Assembly (NCBI GenBank): GCA_015680685.1
Contig: MNCI01037991.1
Span: 17,158 to 81,157, forward strand
DNA length: 64,000 nucleotides
Direction: 5' to 3'
DNA from: Gnetum montanum
Taxonomy: Eukaryota > Streptophyta > Gnetopsida > Gnetales > Gnetaceae
Part shown: positions 45,321-57,800 of the stretch, in pieces
How positions within the stretch are numbered: position 1 is the first letter of the stretch
Layout: each line of letters begins with the position of its first letter
Position numbers and translations under genes: made by a program
The notes under the pieces: generated by a model
Told to the model about the DNA's origin: nothing
What the model saw: only the letters and a program-made list of their open reading frames with translations
The model's database searches: none

Positions 45321-46495
45321 TCCAGCACCTCCATCATGTTTGTCGTCGCTGTGGCCATCGTCGTCTCCATATCAGTGTCGCATGTGATTATTAACAACAT
45401 CACATAAGTCCAAATCAAATCATCCTGCAAAACCCCGATTATTGACGAACCCTAGCGTAAAGGAAAATTTAACCCAAAAATGGACAATGATACTATGCCC
45501 TAATCCAGCTAAACCGTGAGATTGCCATGGTATTTCCAGAGCATGGATCAGACATGAGTAGCAATGGTGAAGGGTTTTGAAAATGTTGACGACAAATGGT
45601 GGAGAGTTGCAGGTGGTGAAGTTCAATTTTCTATTCTACACAACTTGCTACCGAGTACATTAGAAAGGAGGGCATTCGTTGCTATGCTCAGTGCAAATCA
45701 TGGGTCCCAAGGATAAGATAGATGCACAAATATTATACACATATATATTAACCCATCCATGTATGAGATAGCTCCATGATTACTATCTCTATTTCTATGA
45801 TTTAAATAAAATATTTTATGATTTAAAAAGGAAAAGAAAGTTATGGAATATTTGTGTAATGCCTAATAGAAAAGGGGACATTTGGCTATTATCCCTTTTA
45901 TTCATATGGAAGTTGTAACTTCCTATGATAGTTACAATTATGATATTTAATTTTGATTACCAAGAAGACACTTGGCAACTGAATGAAGACACTTGTCAAC
46001 TGTAGCCTTTTTTATCTCTATGGTGGTTACAACCATCCAAGATTTTTTGTAACTTACCTAACTTGTTGGGCAAGTAACCTACTTGTTGGCCAAGTTACTT
46101 GGGAGAGAAGTTAGGTAAGATATTTTTGAATATATAATGACCTTTGAACATTATAAAATGGCTTTAGGGGTAAGAAGAAGGGGGGACTTTTGGAAGAAGA
46201 CACTTGATACATCACACTTTGGAAGGCTACTAGTTAGCACTTGGGCTCTCACTTGAAGACACATTTTGGGTCTTGAGAAGGGAATTTGTAAAGAAGAAGA
46301 TTTCTTGTAAGATGGCTTGCTAAAGAAAAGATTTCAACCTCTTTGTCATAGTCTTGTGAGTTATGTTTTATTTTTTTTTTGTTTAAATTGCTTAGCTAGT
46401 GGTTTAGATAGTATCATCGTTGATAAGTAATTTTTGGATTTTTAGATTGCTCTTATTGTTCTTGTTGCCCGATAGAAATTTCTATTAAAATTTTT

Positions 46496-46649
46496 NNNNN
46501 NNNNNNNNNNNNNNNNNNNNNNNNNNNNNNNNNNNNNNNNNNNNNNNNNNNNNNNNNNNNNNNNNNNNNNNNNNNNNNNNNNNNNNNNNNNNNNNNNNNN
46601 NNNNNNNNNNNNNNNNNNNNNNNNNNNNNNNNNNNNNNNNNNNNNNNNN
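46496..46649. other. Assembly gap (154 N)
   Basis: Run of N inside the 3' LTR of G; the 5' LTR has sequence at the equivalent place (about 40280-40600). Confidence 1.
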
Positions 46650-47245
46650 TTTTTGGTAGCATAGTAGTATTGTCTTGAAGAAATTGCTTATTTGAGCCTT
46701 AGAAGTTTGAACAATTTGTAGTTATTGAATTTTGGATAGCTTTATTATGAATTTTTTACTCGTGTCATTTTACTTTGTTGAAATATTTGAGGTCTACACA
46801 AATTTGTTTTCTTTTCTGTCTATTTCCATTGAATCTTGCTCTATTTCTAGTTTTGTTGTGGAACTATCTCTTTCTCTGTGGGGAATTAGAAGTAGATTCG
46901 CAGAGTTGTGCTCAAATGTTTTTGCAAAATTTTATTTGTTACAAGTAGGTATTATAAGGACCGCGTAGACTAGGCAATTGAATAAAATAGGAACTCTCAA
47001 CAACTCACAGTACTTGGCAAAGTTGGTTGAATCTCTTTATGATAAGTCATTTGTAGTTTACACACAATGCAATCATTTCATATTTCACAATCGCATGCTG
47101 CAACAGCACACACACATACTCACATTAACTACTAAGTTTATTTGGAGGTATCTGGGCCTTGGTGTTGCCAGAGACCAGCAGGCACCTAAATCCTGTTCGA
47201 GGACACTCATTGGCAGTCATGTCCCAAACGGTTGCCAACATGAAC

Positions 47246-47530
47246 CTTCTTGATTCAAATCTTTTCAAGGTAGAACTCTATTAATGTGGCCTCCATGTCA
47301 AGTCTTGGCCTTGGTGCCTCATCTTGCATTGATTGGTTGATTTTAGTAGTTGGAATGTATTGAATAGATTCCACTTTAGGATCCTCTCAAAGAGGTCCTG
47401 TTCCATGAGTTACTTTGGCCTCTTACTCTTGGGCTTACTATTACTATTTTGGGTCCCTTCCTCCTCCTCATGGCTACTTCTCCATTGGTTGGGAAGGTCC
47501 TCCTACTAGTGCTACCCTCTTTGGTGCCAT
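47246..47530 (-). pseudogene. E3 downstream ORF, N-terminal part
   Basis: Begins ATGGCACCAAAGAGGG directly after the intron acceptor (minus strand) and matches E6 57948-57660. An in-frame stop appears within the first 30 codons. It continues at 37575 across element G. Confidence 0.75.
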
Positions 47531-47595
47531 CTGTGATCACAAACATAACCATGGATTAGTTTTCTTATGTATAACCCTTAGTTCCTTTTTGATAC
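47531..47595 (-). other. Conserved intron in E3 (65 nt)
   Basis: Minus strand donor AAAG|GTATC and acceptor GTGATCACAG|ATGGC, in the same place as in E4-E6. Confidence 0.6.
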
Positions 47596-47819
47596 CTTTA
47601 TTAGTGGGTTAGATTACACATAGGTACATTTTTTATCTTATTAGGTTCATTATTTTATCCATTGGCCACCAAAGTTTGCTAATGAGGTTTAACTCGATTT
47701 GGATTAGGATTTTAATATTACTTTATTGGTTAAACCTTGGGGAGCTAGAAAAATTCCAAAATTTCTTTTTTCATAATCCAAAGGTTTGTGGCCCCCATGA
47801 TGAAAAGCTTACCGTTGGT

Positions 47820-48437
47820 AGCTAGGGGATTGAAGAACAAGGTAAATCAAGCAATCAGTTGGTATGTTATGGTGCTAAGAATATCTTTGGACTCTAAAAA
47901 TGGTAAACATTCCTCTTGCATTTGAAGGAGTTAGACAAATTTTAGCTTCTATCACACCAAAATACTTTAGGATATATTATACATAATTTGTCTTAGAAAT
48001 AAAGGTTTCATTCCTAAGTTATTGAATATGTAGGCCTAGAAAGTAAGATAGCTCTCTTATTATAAAAATCTCAAATTTTGATTTCATAGCTTTAATGAAT
48101 TCTTTCTCTAAACTTAAGCTTGTTCCTCAAAATATTATGTTATCAACATAGATCTAAGTAATAAAAAATCCTATATTATCCTTTTTAATATAAAGAGTAT
48201 TGTCCAATAGAGATTTCAAATACTCATTTATAGCTCAATATAAATCAAGCTTAGTGTACCATATCCTGATGGCTTATTTCAGGTCATATAAAGCTTGCTG
48301 TAGCTGGTACACATGATTTGGCTTTTAAGTATCAATATATCCTTCTAGTTGTTCAATATACATTATCTCTTTTATTTCCCTCTTCAAAAAAGTTGGTTTC
48401 ATATCCATTTGAAAGAGCTTAAATCCTTGATAACTTG
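47820..48437 (-). pseudogene. Copia reverse-transcriptase fragment
   Basis: Minus-strand reading: KLFQMDMKPTFLKREIKEIM, YIEQLEGYIDT, NHVYQLQQALYDLK, then IRIWYTKLD, LDNTLYIKKDNIGFFIT, IYVDNIIF (the YVDD site reads YVDN) and FISKTNYV, with several stops. It is a different copia from the one at 4435-9324. E5 is inserted at its right edge (48438), so its upstream half should lie beyond the window. The join to E3 on the left is not resolved. Confidence 0.8.
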
Positions 48438-49289
48438 TGATGAGCAACGAGGTACCCCTACGCCCAACCATACGAATCACAGGTGTTCACATGTGATCTG
48501 GTTAAATTCTATAGACTTTAATTATCAAGTATGCTAGATTTAAATGGTGAGTTTATGTTGTTCATTCATTGTCTTCCTAGTCTCACTTGTGAAATGCAAG
48601 TGTATGATTAAGTGTGACTAAGGCATAAGATTTTTATGATTTTATATTTTATCAATTTGATCACCTAAAACAATAATGATAGTTAGAGTAATTAAATGCT
48701 AAGCAAACTATTATCTAATATAGCCTAACACAAGTAACTAGCACCACTTCCCAGACATATACTAAACTTCATGTAAACACTACTAGGTTGTCAAACACTA
48801 ACCGTTTCTGAGTACCAAGTGTCACACGTATGTTCGAAGGGGTCATGCTTGTGTATTTTAATTAGTTGCTTAATTAATCAAAATTAATTACTAAATGAAT
48901 AACGTTAAATGTGAACTACATGAAATCACAATGTATAAATGCATGAATAAAGAAAGTCTCAAGTGCTACAAGGATGAATCAAAGAGCTTGTCTTTATTGC
49001 CAAGACAATGGTATGTTCAAGTACATCAATTCTTGAATAAAGATCTAATTATACTTAGACCTTCTATTGTGGGTACTTGAAAAATATTCTAACTCTCGAA
49101 TGAACAAACTACAAGAATTTCACTACTTGGCTCCCACAGCTACCCTTGAATTGTGTGCTCAAGGGTTGTATTTATAGGCCTAGGAGTACCCCATGATATC
49201 ACATGCCCAATATTCCATCTTGGGCCATGATATCGCATACCCGATAGCATGTACCTGACATTAGGGCTCATGCAAAACATGATTCATCA
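48438..49289 (-). repeat. 3' LTR of E5
   Basis: TGATGAGCAA to GATTCATCA (852 bp) with PPT complement TACCCCCATGAC at 49290-49301. GATATC modules are few (about 49195-49250). Confidence 0.9.
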
Positions 49290-49639
49290 TACCCCCATGA
49301 CTAAATGAAAACTCGTCCTTGAGTATAAAAGAAGAGGAACAAGTCCCTTATAAAATATATTAGGAGGTATGTAATGTTTGACTGTTATGCAAAGTGACAC
49401 CGAGAAAATAGATAAATATAGAAGTTCCCCAACATACATCATTAAAATTATGTACAAAGTTGGATGCTCATGATAACAGGAAAGAACACCCATGGATCCA
49501 ATGGACATCCAGCCCCTCTTGGCAATAGAAGAATGAGGGAGAGGTAGAAGAGAGATAGTGGTCATGAACAATCTCCTATGAATGATATGGTTGCATCATC
49601 CTTGGTGAAGACAGTTCTGCTTCCAGTCCATGCTCCCCA

Positions 49640-49699
49640 CTACAATCACAACAAAACCAAGGATTAGTATATAAAGTGTAACACATAGCAGTTTAATAC
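49640..49699 (-). other. Conserved intron in E5 (60 nt)
   Basis: Minus strand donor ATAAG|GTATT and acceptor GTGATTGTAG|TGG. The ATG that starts the downstream ORF elsewhere reads TGG here, and only about 350 bp remain before the 3' LTR. Confidence 0.6.
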
Positions 49700-51129
49700 C
49701 TTATCTCGTCAATGATTTTATCTAGCTAAGTTGTGATTGTGCTATATTGGTGGCTTGATAATGTTAGTGGGAAGATTGACAAATGGATTAAGTAAGAGAA
49801 GTAATCCATAAAATTCAAAAAAGCTTAACACAAGGCATACTAAAAAAGATGGTATGGAAATTCACAACAATAAAAAGAAAGTATTCACTAAAAATAGTTA
49901 TGAAGGTGCACACAATTGGATGGCATTGATGGGGTAAATAAAAGAATTTGATTGTAAAAATATCTAAGGTTAAAGAACTAAACTTAACCAAACCAAAAGA
50001 TATGTAATTGGGTCCTCCCCAAAGTAGTCATAGGACTTTTTTTTCCTTACATAACTTCAAAACAAGGAGTCTGTGATCTCCATGGATGATTAATGGTTAC
50101 AAAAGGTTAAATACAAAAACCTAGAAGTAACTGTCTGAGAATCCTAACACATCAAACCAGAACTTTAAATCAAAACATGAAACCAACAATGAGGTGAGAC
50201 ATGAAAAGCATAGATGGATGAGAGAGAAAATGGAATGGAGTTTCTAATTATGGTCACATGAAGTCCCTTGTAGAGTTTGTAATTAAATGACTCAGTAGGA
50301 TCCATCCTTAGTCTAGATCCAAACCAACCACTTTTAGTGACTTTACATCAACATTCTAAAACTACTCCATCCTATGAGATTCATGAATGATTCCACCAAA
50401 AAACCATCATCTCAAATTGAAGAAGAAGTAGGAAGTGAGAAAGGGCCTTAGTTAAAGGAGACAAGACAAGTCCCATAACTAGGGCTTATAGCCTTTCTTC
50501 TTCTTCTTTTTTGAATGACATGGAATGATAAGAAGTTCATGAGAACACCCTTGCACATAGGAAAATAGAAAAGCATAAAGAATACTACATTCATTTGAAG
50601 CCACACCATGTCCAAACCTTTGATTCCTTCCCAATTTCAAAAAGTATACAAGTTACAAATTTATGAAGGTTGTATTAATGAAAAAGGGACTGAATATTTC
50701 CAAAACAAGGAAAACCATTGAGTGTTTGGATGGGTGGATGGTGTGGGCTCACTGCTTGTTGCATGAAAAGAAATCATGTCCTAGTTGTCAATAACAACAT
50801 TTAAAGTCAAAAACCAGACACCAACAATCAAATCACAATTGATACATACCACCATCGAGTAGCACATTACCATGGTACCTAGCATCTTATTAGCAAAAAC
50901 AGTAGAGAATTACACCAATCATAAGAAAATATAAAAGAAAGTAAAAGAGCATTCAAGAAATATTAAATATACTAACAATGGTGTAAAACAAAAACTTAGA
51001 AAAGATCAATAACCTGAAAAACAAATAGACATAAAAAAAGAATATGAAAATAAAAAGTTGTAAAACCAAAAATGTGTAAAAAAAAAGTCAAAAGATTGAG
51101 AAGCTACTTAAATGTTTAGTATGGATGGC
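49700..51129 (-). other. E5 pol-to-intron spacer
   Basis: No intact gene. About 50220-50360 matches E6 58915-59045 and, less closely, the small ORF of E2 (GTAGGATCCATCC and TTAGTGACTT on the plus strand are shared with E6). T-rich on the sense strand at 51000-51100. Confidence 0.55.
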
Positions 51130-51690
51130 CATCTCTCCCATGACTAAGTTGGAAGGAGGAGATTCGAAAGATTAAGCATGATGGTTCATCTGGTGAGGTG
51201 TCTGTTGAGTTGGTTAGCTTGGGCTCATGAAAATATTTCTATTGTTGGATGTTGACTACTTGCTTCTTGTCTAGGCTGTTAGGTTTATATATAATCATGA
51301 CCCTAGATGGGAAGTTTTCTTCGATAATGTAAGGTCCTTCCCATAATGTTTGAAACTTAGTTCATTGAGGTACGTGTGCAGGATTCCAGTAGAGAACCTT
51401 GTCTCTTGGTTGAAACTTGACTTTCCTTATTTTGAGGTCATGGAATTTCTTGTTGAATGCCTTATGCATTTCATTAGATGACAAGTCCATTAATCAATTT
51501 TCATTTAGCAAGTTGAGGTTCATTAATCTTTCTTTTTATGTTAGACTTAGATCCATGTCAAGGTCACAAGCTGTAGAGAGTGTACGGAGCTTAGATTGAA
51601 TGGGCAGTGTTGGTAGTTTTCCTTACACGAGCTCATAGGGAGAATAACATATGGGAAGATTCTATGTGGAGCTCACCATTGGTTTATTCA
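51130..51690 (-). pseudogene. E5 integrase C-terminal remnant
   Basis: Frame-broken matches to the E6 integrase end, including the region before SHGRDGHPY at the pol stop; the internal PPT (51133-51143, CATGGGAGAGA on the minus strand) overlaps these codons. The integrase core with the DDE residues is missing. Confidence 0.65.
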
Positions 51691-52440
51691 TTAAAAATCA
51701 GATGGCACAATGATTTGTGTGCACGAACACTTTATAACCAAACACATAGTTCTTGAACTTTTCTAATGCAAACACCACCACTATCAACTCTTTTTCTGTA
51801 GTTGTGTAGTTTAGTTGTGCACCAGTGATACTCTGAATTATGCAATGAATGTAATATGGATGTTTTTGATCATCCATCTGTGTAAGTAGTGCCCCCAAAG
51901 CATAATTTAATGCACTGGTCATCACATGAAATGACTTGAACCAATCAGGGGCTTGTAGAATTGGGGTCTCAACAAGCTTCTGCTTTAGTTGTTGAAATGT
52001 TGTTTCACATGCAGGGGTCTAGAAAAATGGTGCATCTTTCTTTGTTAATTCAACCAATGGCTTGGAAATTTTTGAAAAGTTCTCGATGAAGCATCAGTAG
52101 TAGCTAGTATGAACAAGGAATGATAACACTTATTTAACCATTTCTGGTTGATGGGTTATTCCTTGGATGACCCTTATCTTTTCAGGGTCCATCTCAATTC
52201 CTGCTTTTGAGATACGATGTCCCAAGACTATGCCTTCTTGGACCATAAGATGGCTCTTTTGCTAATTGAGCTAAAGGTTTTTTTCAACATAGCTCCTCAA
52301 CACTTGCTCAAGACGGTCCAAGTCTTGCTCGAATGTAGCTCCATAAGTAGAAAAGACATCCATAAAGACTTTTGCCCTAGTACCAATTTGTTGTTGGAAA
52401 ATTCTAAGGACTAATCATTGAAATTTAGCTAGGGAATTAA
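51691..52440 (-). pseudogene. E5 RT C-terminal half and RNase H
   Basis: RNase H piece 51698-51925: SALNYALGALLTQMDDQKH, TGAQLNYTTTEKELIVVVFA and LEKFKNYVFGYKVFVHTNH, the gypsy RT/RNase H boundary pattern. Upstream (to 52440) frame-broken RT thumb/connection sequence matches E6 61690-62230. Confidence 0.8.
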
Positions 52441-53640
52441 ATAGATTGAATGGACTTTAAGGGTCTAGTTGATGAACATAATAACCATAGGGATCTAGTT
52501 GCTAGTAGGGGTACTACTATCTTGGAGGTGCCAATGTCCATGATTGTGGTTATTGCCACTGCTGGTACAATTCATAGGGTTGCGATGGAGTTCCACTTGG
52601 ATAATACTATTGTGGTTGGTGGAACTATCAAGAGTTACCTATGATGATTCTCTACTAACCCTTCTTTCATGGCCATAGTGATGTGCCTATGATGTTATCT
52701 ACTAACCCTTCTTTCATGGCAGTGGATCTCTCTAGATCGTCCATGCCTCCAATTATGACTATCCCAACAGTCCCTTCTATTTTTTGGTACCATTGGTTAC
52801 CTCCATCATAGTCAGGCCCTTTGTAGCCATGATTTGAGCTAGATGATGAAGAAAAAGACAATGAAGGGGAAGAGGAAGGAGGAATTGCATCACGCTGATG
52901 CCTACCACATTTTCTTCGATGATCACGACCACGATTGCAATCATGACTTCCATTTGCTCCCTTAACATGACTTACTTCTTCAGATCCATTTTTGTCATTG
53001 GATCTGTTTTGACTAGAACTAGGTCTATGAATTGTGGATTGCATGTTCTGGTTGAGGGTCCCTTGACCAAAGTCAAAGAAAGGAGTGTCACAAAAGGAAA
53101 AGCCCCTAGGGAAGTGTTTGCCTCCATCCAATGGGCTAAGTGAAGGTAAAAAAGTGTTCAACCCCTTGCCCTTCAAAAACTAATGATGTTACTCTAGCTG
53201 ATGATCCCTTAACCTTTGTTCTTCACTAGGATGGTAATCCCTTGAATTAAGATCTCGCATCTCATACTCCTTGTGAAGATGTTGAAGTCCATGTCATGTA
53301 AGCATTAGCTCGAGCATAGTTGGAAAAAAGCAATCCAGTGGCAACACAATGTTGCCTTCCATGTTAGGCCACCACAACATTTTATCTTGATGTAAGATGA
53401 AGGTGAAATCTGGAACATACTCATTGGGATAAGCATATACAACCCATTATTGTTGAGGCACTTGGTCTACCTTGGGTGGAGATAGACTCTTGTGAGAAGA
53501 AGACTTTTTATATTAATGAATCTACTATATGTAGTGTGTGGTTAATATTTAATTTAGTTGTAATAATAATTTTGTAATTGTAGGATTTGACCTTTAGGGT
53601 TTGAACAATGTGGTTACGAGATTTCATTAAGTTTAGATAG
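52441..53640 (-). pseudogene. E5 gag-region remnant
   Basis: The longest open piece is 52667-53176, 169 codons with NRGRDHRRKCGRHQRDA and a serine-rich run. It is not clearly alignable with the gag of E2 and E4, and 53180-53640 is broken. Its place between primer site and RT makes gag the likely origin. Confidence 0.5.
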
Positions 53641-53658
53641 CACATGTAGAACTAAAGT

Positions 53659-53676
53659 CCCTAGCAACGGTGCCAA
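53659..53676 (-). promoter_or_regulatory. Primer binding site of E5
   Basis: Minus strand TTGGCACCGTTGCTAGGG beside the 5' LTR, tRNA-Asp type. Confidence 0.8.
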
Positions 53677-53963
53677 TGATGAGTGGCAAGGTACCCCTAC
53701 ATCCAACAATACAAATCATAGGCATTCACATGTGATCTAATTGAATTCCACATACTTTAATTAGCAAGTACACTAGAGCTAAATGGTGAGTTCATGTTGT
53801 TCATTCCTTGTCTTCCTAGTCTCACTTGTGAAATGCAAGCATATGGTTAAGTGTGACTGAGGCATAAGATTTTTATTATTTTACTTTTTATCAATTTGAT
53901 CACCTAAAATAATAATGACAGGGAGAGTAATTAAATGCTAAGAAAACTATTGTCTAATCAAGT
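53677..53963 (-). repeat. 5' LTR of E5, truncated by E6
   Basis: Matches 48438-48720 and stops at CAAGT (53959-53963), where E6 begins. The remainder should follow E6 outside the window. Confidence 0.88.
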
Positions 53964-54854
53964 TGATGAGTGGTGAGGTACCCCTATGCCCAACCATACG
54001 AATCATGAGCGATCACGCTCGACCTGATCAAGTTCCAAAGATCGCAGAAACTTATGTACATGGAATTCTAGCTAGAAAAACCTCAATTTAGAATGGTCGT
54101 TGTCCTCTCAACCTGACTAGTGACATTCTCACATGATGGTTAAGTGATAATGAGGCATATTATTTTTATGTGTTTTCTTCTTATTTTTAATGTCTAATTC
54201 TTCTAGTGTAGGGAATGAAAGACTACCTAGTTTTACAATTACTCTACTCTATCGCTTAACTATCCCTAGCATAAACAATTGATTCCATCCTTTGTGCACA
54301 TCTTGAACATGTCCAAACCACTACTAGGTTGCCAAACATTAGGCGTCACTAGGTTGCCAAGTGTCAAATATATGTTAGAGATGGTGATGCTTATGGTTCT
54401 TATAAACTATAAGAAGGACTAGGATTATAAAGTGATAATCATAATAAAAGCTTCTAAAATTATTAAAATATTAAAAAATTTTAATGGTTAATTAGTTTAA
54501 TCCAAATGCTGCAAGGAATGTTCAAAAAGATCATCTTTATTACCAGTCACACCAATGGCTCAGGTACATTAGCTCTTAAATAAAGAGTCGTACACTCTTC
54601 AAACTCCTCCTATGGGCACTTAGGAAATATTCTAACTTTTACGGAGGAAAATTGTAAGAGCTTTGCTACAATTTCAACAAGAGATTCCATAAATGTGGTG
54701 GATGCATGCATATTTATAGAAGGAAATGAGCTCTGTGTTAACGAGGCCATGTCAATGCTTGAAAAGATGCATCAATGGGGTCACATTGACATGGTCGCGT
54801 TAATGAGGCTTCGTCAATGTGGCCTAGTCAATGCAGTGACTGAATGCTTCATCA
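53964..54854 (-). repeat. 3' LTR of E6
   Basis: TGATGAGTGG to CTTCATCA (891 bp). TATA complement TATTTATAGA at 54711-54720. U3 (54730-54850) repeats GAGGC..TGTCAATG-like units and lacks GATATC modules, as in E3. A decayed PPT complement TATGTCCACGAC follows. Confidence 0.9.
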
Positions 54855-54869
54855 TATGTCCACGACTAA

Positions 54870-57800
54870 GTGAAAAATCATCCTCGAGTTTGTTACAATT
54901 TGGAAGGTATGAGGTGATGAATGACACACATAGAAAAACATCTCAAGATACCTACTAATGCTAACAATACACCAGGTGCCCAAGTGTACAGAAGGAATTA
55001 CAAAACTATGGTGTTCGTGGACAAAAAAATTGAACACCTTGATAACAATGGATGCACGACCCTGCTGAGTTATTGAAGCTACTAAAGAAGGTCATACAAT
55101 GCCTAGTGGTGGTGGTTCTGACCAGCCCTCACCATCTTCAAGTGCATGTGATGGTTGAGGTGGTGGTTGTGGCTATCCTACAGCTATTGAAACTTCTAGA
55201 GGCAACTGGAAAGCTTCCAACAGAGCCCTCATTTTTTTCTTTACTTCTGAGGTCATTCATGGTCCAAGTAGCTTCGCCAATGTGTGCTAGAACAAGAACA
55301 TCCCACAGACATGAGAGTATAGGGAAGGGCTCTTTTAAGTTGACAAACCAGGCTGCAAATTATTTTCATTCAATGTCAAGCTCTTGGATTGATGATTGTA
55401 GCTATTGGTAGTCATCCATCTGTTGGGCCAGGTTCTCCACAACAAAGCATTTCCCTTCAAAGCGGGTGTGAAGAACTTTGAGTTCTACATTTGTAGTTTC
55501 CAGATTTTGCTTTGTCTCCTTATGTGCCTTAAAATCACCCTCGTATAACATATATGAGGTGGCCACCTGCTTCTTGAGGTCTGACCGTAGCCTCCTAGCT
55601 ATGAGCATGGCTAGGTTTGTGTAACGAAGGTTGGCTAGTTCCATGTATTCCATCATTTCTTCAATCTACAGCACCTTGAGATGAATCTTAGCTTAGTTGT
55701 AGGTATTTAACCCATCAAAGATGGGTTGCCACACCTCACCTCCTTCCTTGAGCTGTTGGAGGGCTTGATTCATCTTAGCCTTTGCGACTTGGATTTCCTT
55801 TTTGTTAATTTCTTTTTGTAGCCCCACTTGGTCCTTGTAGTGGGTTTTCACCCATTCAAACTTGAGGGCCTTATTCTTCCAAGCAACGATCTCAATGGCT
55901 ATCTTCTATCCTAAGGCTCGAACTTCCTCCATTAATAGATTACGATTCTCAGTAGCCAATCTCCTTACATCAGTGTTTACCGTAGCCAGCTCCTCCTACT
56001 ATTGGTAGATAAAAACCTTCATGTGTTGATTTTCGAGACCAACATTACGCAGGTGATGAACTTCAACAGTTAATCCAACATTTTCTTGGAGAACCTCTAT
56101 CAAGTCCTTATTTAAATAATAAGAATGGGCTTCCACTAAGGACTTGTTGAAGATCGTCGACTCTCGCTTGTACTTAACTGTTTGAAGCTTAGTTTGAAGC
56201 TATTGAAAAGCTTCATCTTTAGTGAGGTCATAGTTAAGTATAGTCACGTTAGCTAGTTGGGCTCTTAGTTGAGCAACCTCCATAGCCAAGAGTTTCTTAT
56301 CTATCTAAGCTACTTCAAGTTGCCCCTCTATGATATGGCACTTACCCTTTGCCAAGAGCAACTTCAACTGGGTTGTAGTGATGTTGTCCAGAAGGTCAAA
56401 GACATCTGGAAGTGGTTGCCTAGTTCCCACCAATTAGTCCAAAAATTCTTCATACTGTGCTACACTAAGTTTACCACTCTGAGTCCCTGTAGACTTCTAC
56501 ACATCTCTAAGCCCATGTACATCTAGTACAAGTGCTGCAAGTGCATTGAGAATCGTGGAAATTGTATCGGCAACTACTTCGGCTGCTACTTCCTATCCTT
56601 GGTGCTACATTACCAGGACAGTTGCCCCTTCACCCTCCTCTAAGTGCATCGAGAAGGTAGTAGCATTCCCTAAAATTTCTGGGAACAATTGCTGAGTCAT
56701 CGACATAGTTACTTCTCAAGCGTTAGGGTTTGCTCTCATGGACACTTGTGTCTGCGTAGTCGAAAGCATCGACCCTGCCCTCTCCAGCGGGCTCACAGAT
56801 CAAGCCACTTACTCTAGATGGCTCAAGGTAGGGCAGTACACTGAAGGATCTCCACCACTGTTGGTTCCTTCTTGTTGCTTCTATTGGTGCAAGAGTGACT
56901 ATCAGATCTCATGTATGTGCTCTATGATCATGTATAAGCTTGACCCTGTTACTTGTGTGGACGGTGGAGGTGGTGGCTACTCTTCCTCTATTCTTATTTT
57001 GGCAGGTGTTTTCTCTTTCATCATCTCATTCCATAAGGCAATTAGAGCATGCCAGAGTATGTCATTAGCATATTGGGCTATCCTTGCCCATTTGCATAGT
57101 TTTTTGATTAGGCAAGAAAAGGATAGACCTCGCCTTACACATTCATTTTCCATGAACTGTTTCTCAATTTCTAGGAAGAGTAACTGTGGAAGGTTGATGG
57201 GAAATTTTCCACTTAAGGTGGCACATGTGTGACCATAGAAGGTGGTGAATTTGCTAGGTCTTACCATTGCATTTAAGTGGTAAGATGCAATTTTGAAGTA
57301 GATGCATTCTACGGTGGTCAATGCACCAAACTCTTTGCGGTCCATCCCATAACATCACCTAGTCCACTCCGCTTTCACTTTGGGATTTTCTTGTTTGGAA
57401 ATTTTTGCCACTTTTGGTCTAGTCTCAGGAAACACAAGGGCTTGCATAATTTCCTCTATGGAGTAAGACACATGAATATATTTAATTCTTACCCATGACC
57501 CTGGTTGTCACTTTGTCTAGAAGAGATAAGTTTCTCCCAAGTACCACTCACCACTAGACATGATGATTGGCCACATGGGAGAATTCTACAACTGATTTTT
57601 GACTTCTCTGGTGCACTTTCTAGGAACAATTTGAAGTTCAACTTTTGAAGGACCATTCATTATAGCTCTTTTGGCTTTGATAGCATCTAGGAAGGCCCTG
57701 GTCAAGGTGACCTCAAGCCTTAGCACTCTTGTTGGATTCTTGTCCCCAGGTGACTATTCTATGGGAACCTCTTCTTCATGAATTTGACAAATAGATTCCA

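Larger units (their letters stand above)
37576..47240 (+). mobile_element. G: giant-LTR non-autonomous gypsy element carrying an SPS fragment
   Basis: LTRs at 37576-41194 and 43793-47240 begin TGTTGGC and end GCTAACA / GCCAACA, and TGAAC flanks both sides (37571-37575 and 47241-47245). The 9665-bp insertion lies in the downstream ORF of E3. The interior (2598 bp) holds only gag and protease. Each LTR is longer than the interior and carries the same C-terminal SPS fragment in U3. The LTRs look only a few percent different, so G is much younger than the copia element. RT and integrase would have to come from another element, which I cannot identify here. Confidence 0.95.
43793..47240 (+). repeat. 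3' LTR of G (3448 bp with a gap)
   Basis: It aligns with 37576-41194 at an offset of 6217 bp with no indel through the SPS region. It contains the 154-base gap, which explains most of the length difference. Confidence 0.95.
27868..47595 (-). mobile_element. E3: gypsy element with long downstream ORF, split by E4 and G
   Basis: The 3' LTR (27868-28733) leads on the minus strand into a downstream ORF found in three pieces: 47246-47530, 36214-37575 and 28746-30120. Removing E4 (with one GTAGC) and G (with one TGAAC) restores continuity and matches E6 along the whole ORF. The intron before the ORF is at 47531-47595. About 200 bp further upstream similarity gives way to a copia fragment, so gag-pol and the 5' LTR of E3 are not in this window. 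Confidence 0.85.
48438..53963 (-). mobile_element. E5: deleted gypsy element, 5' LTR cut by E6
   Basis: 3' LTR 48438-49289, interior 49290-53676 and the first 287 bp (plus-strand left part) of the 5' LTR, where E6 is inserted. The interior keeps gag-region sequence, the C-terminal half of RT, RNase H, the end of integrase, internal PPT, spacer and intron, but lacks protease, the RT fingers/palm start and the integrase core. ACTTG (48433-48437) is the predicted target duplication. Confidence 0.88.

Noticed and set aside
37576-47240. Tandem segmental duplication of a host SPS locus
   Set aside because: The repeats have LTR-type ends, a TGAAC target duplication, a PPT and gag-protease between them, and the flanks join inside a single E3 ORF. 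A retroelement explains all of this; a segmental duplication does not.
52898-53143. Plus-strand ORFs over gypsy and copia coding regions, such as 8140-8379 and 62144-62335
   Set aside because: Antisense shadows of gag or pol frames on the other strand.
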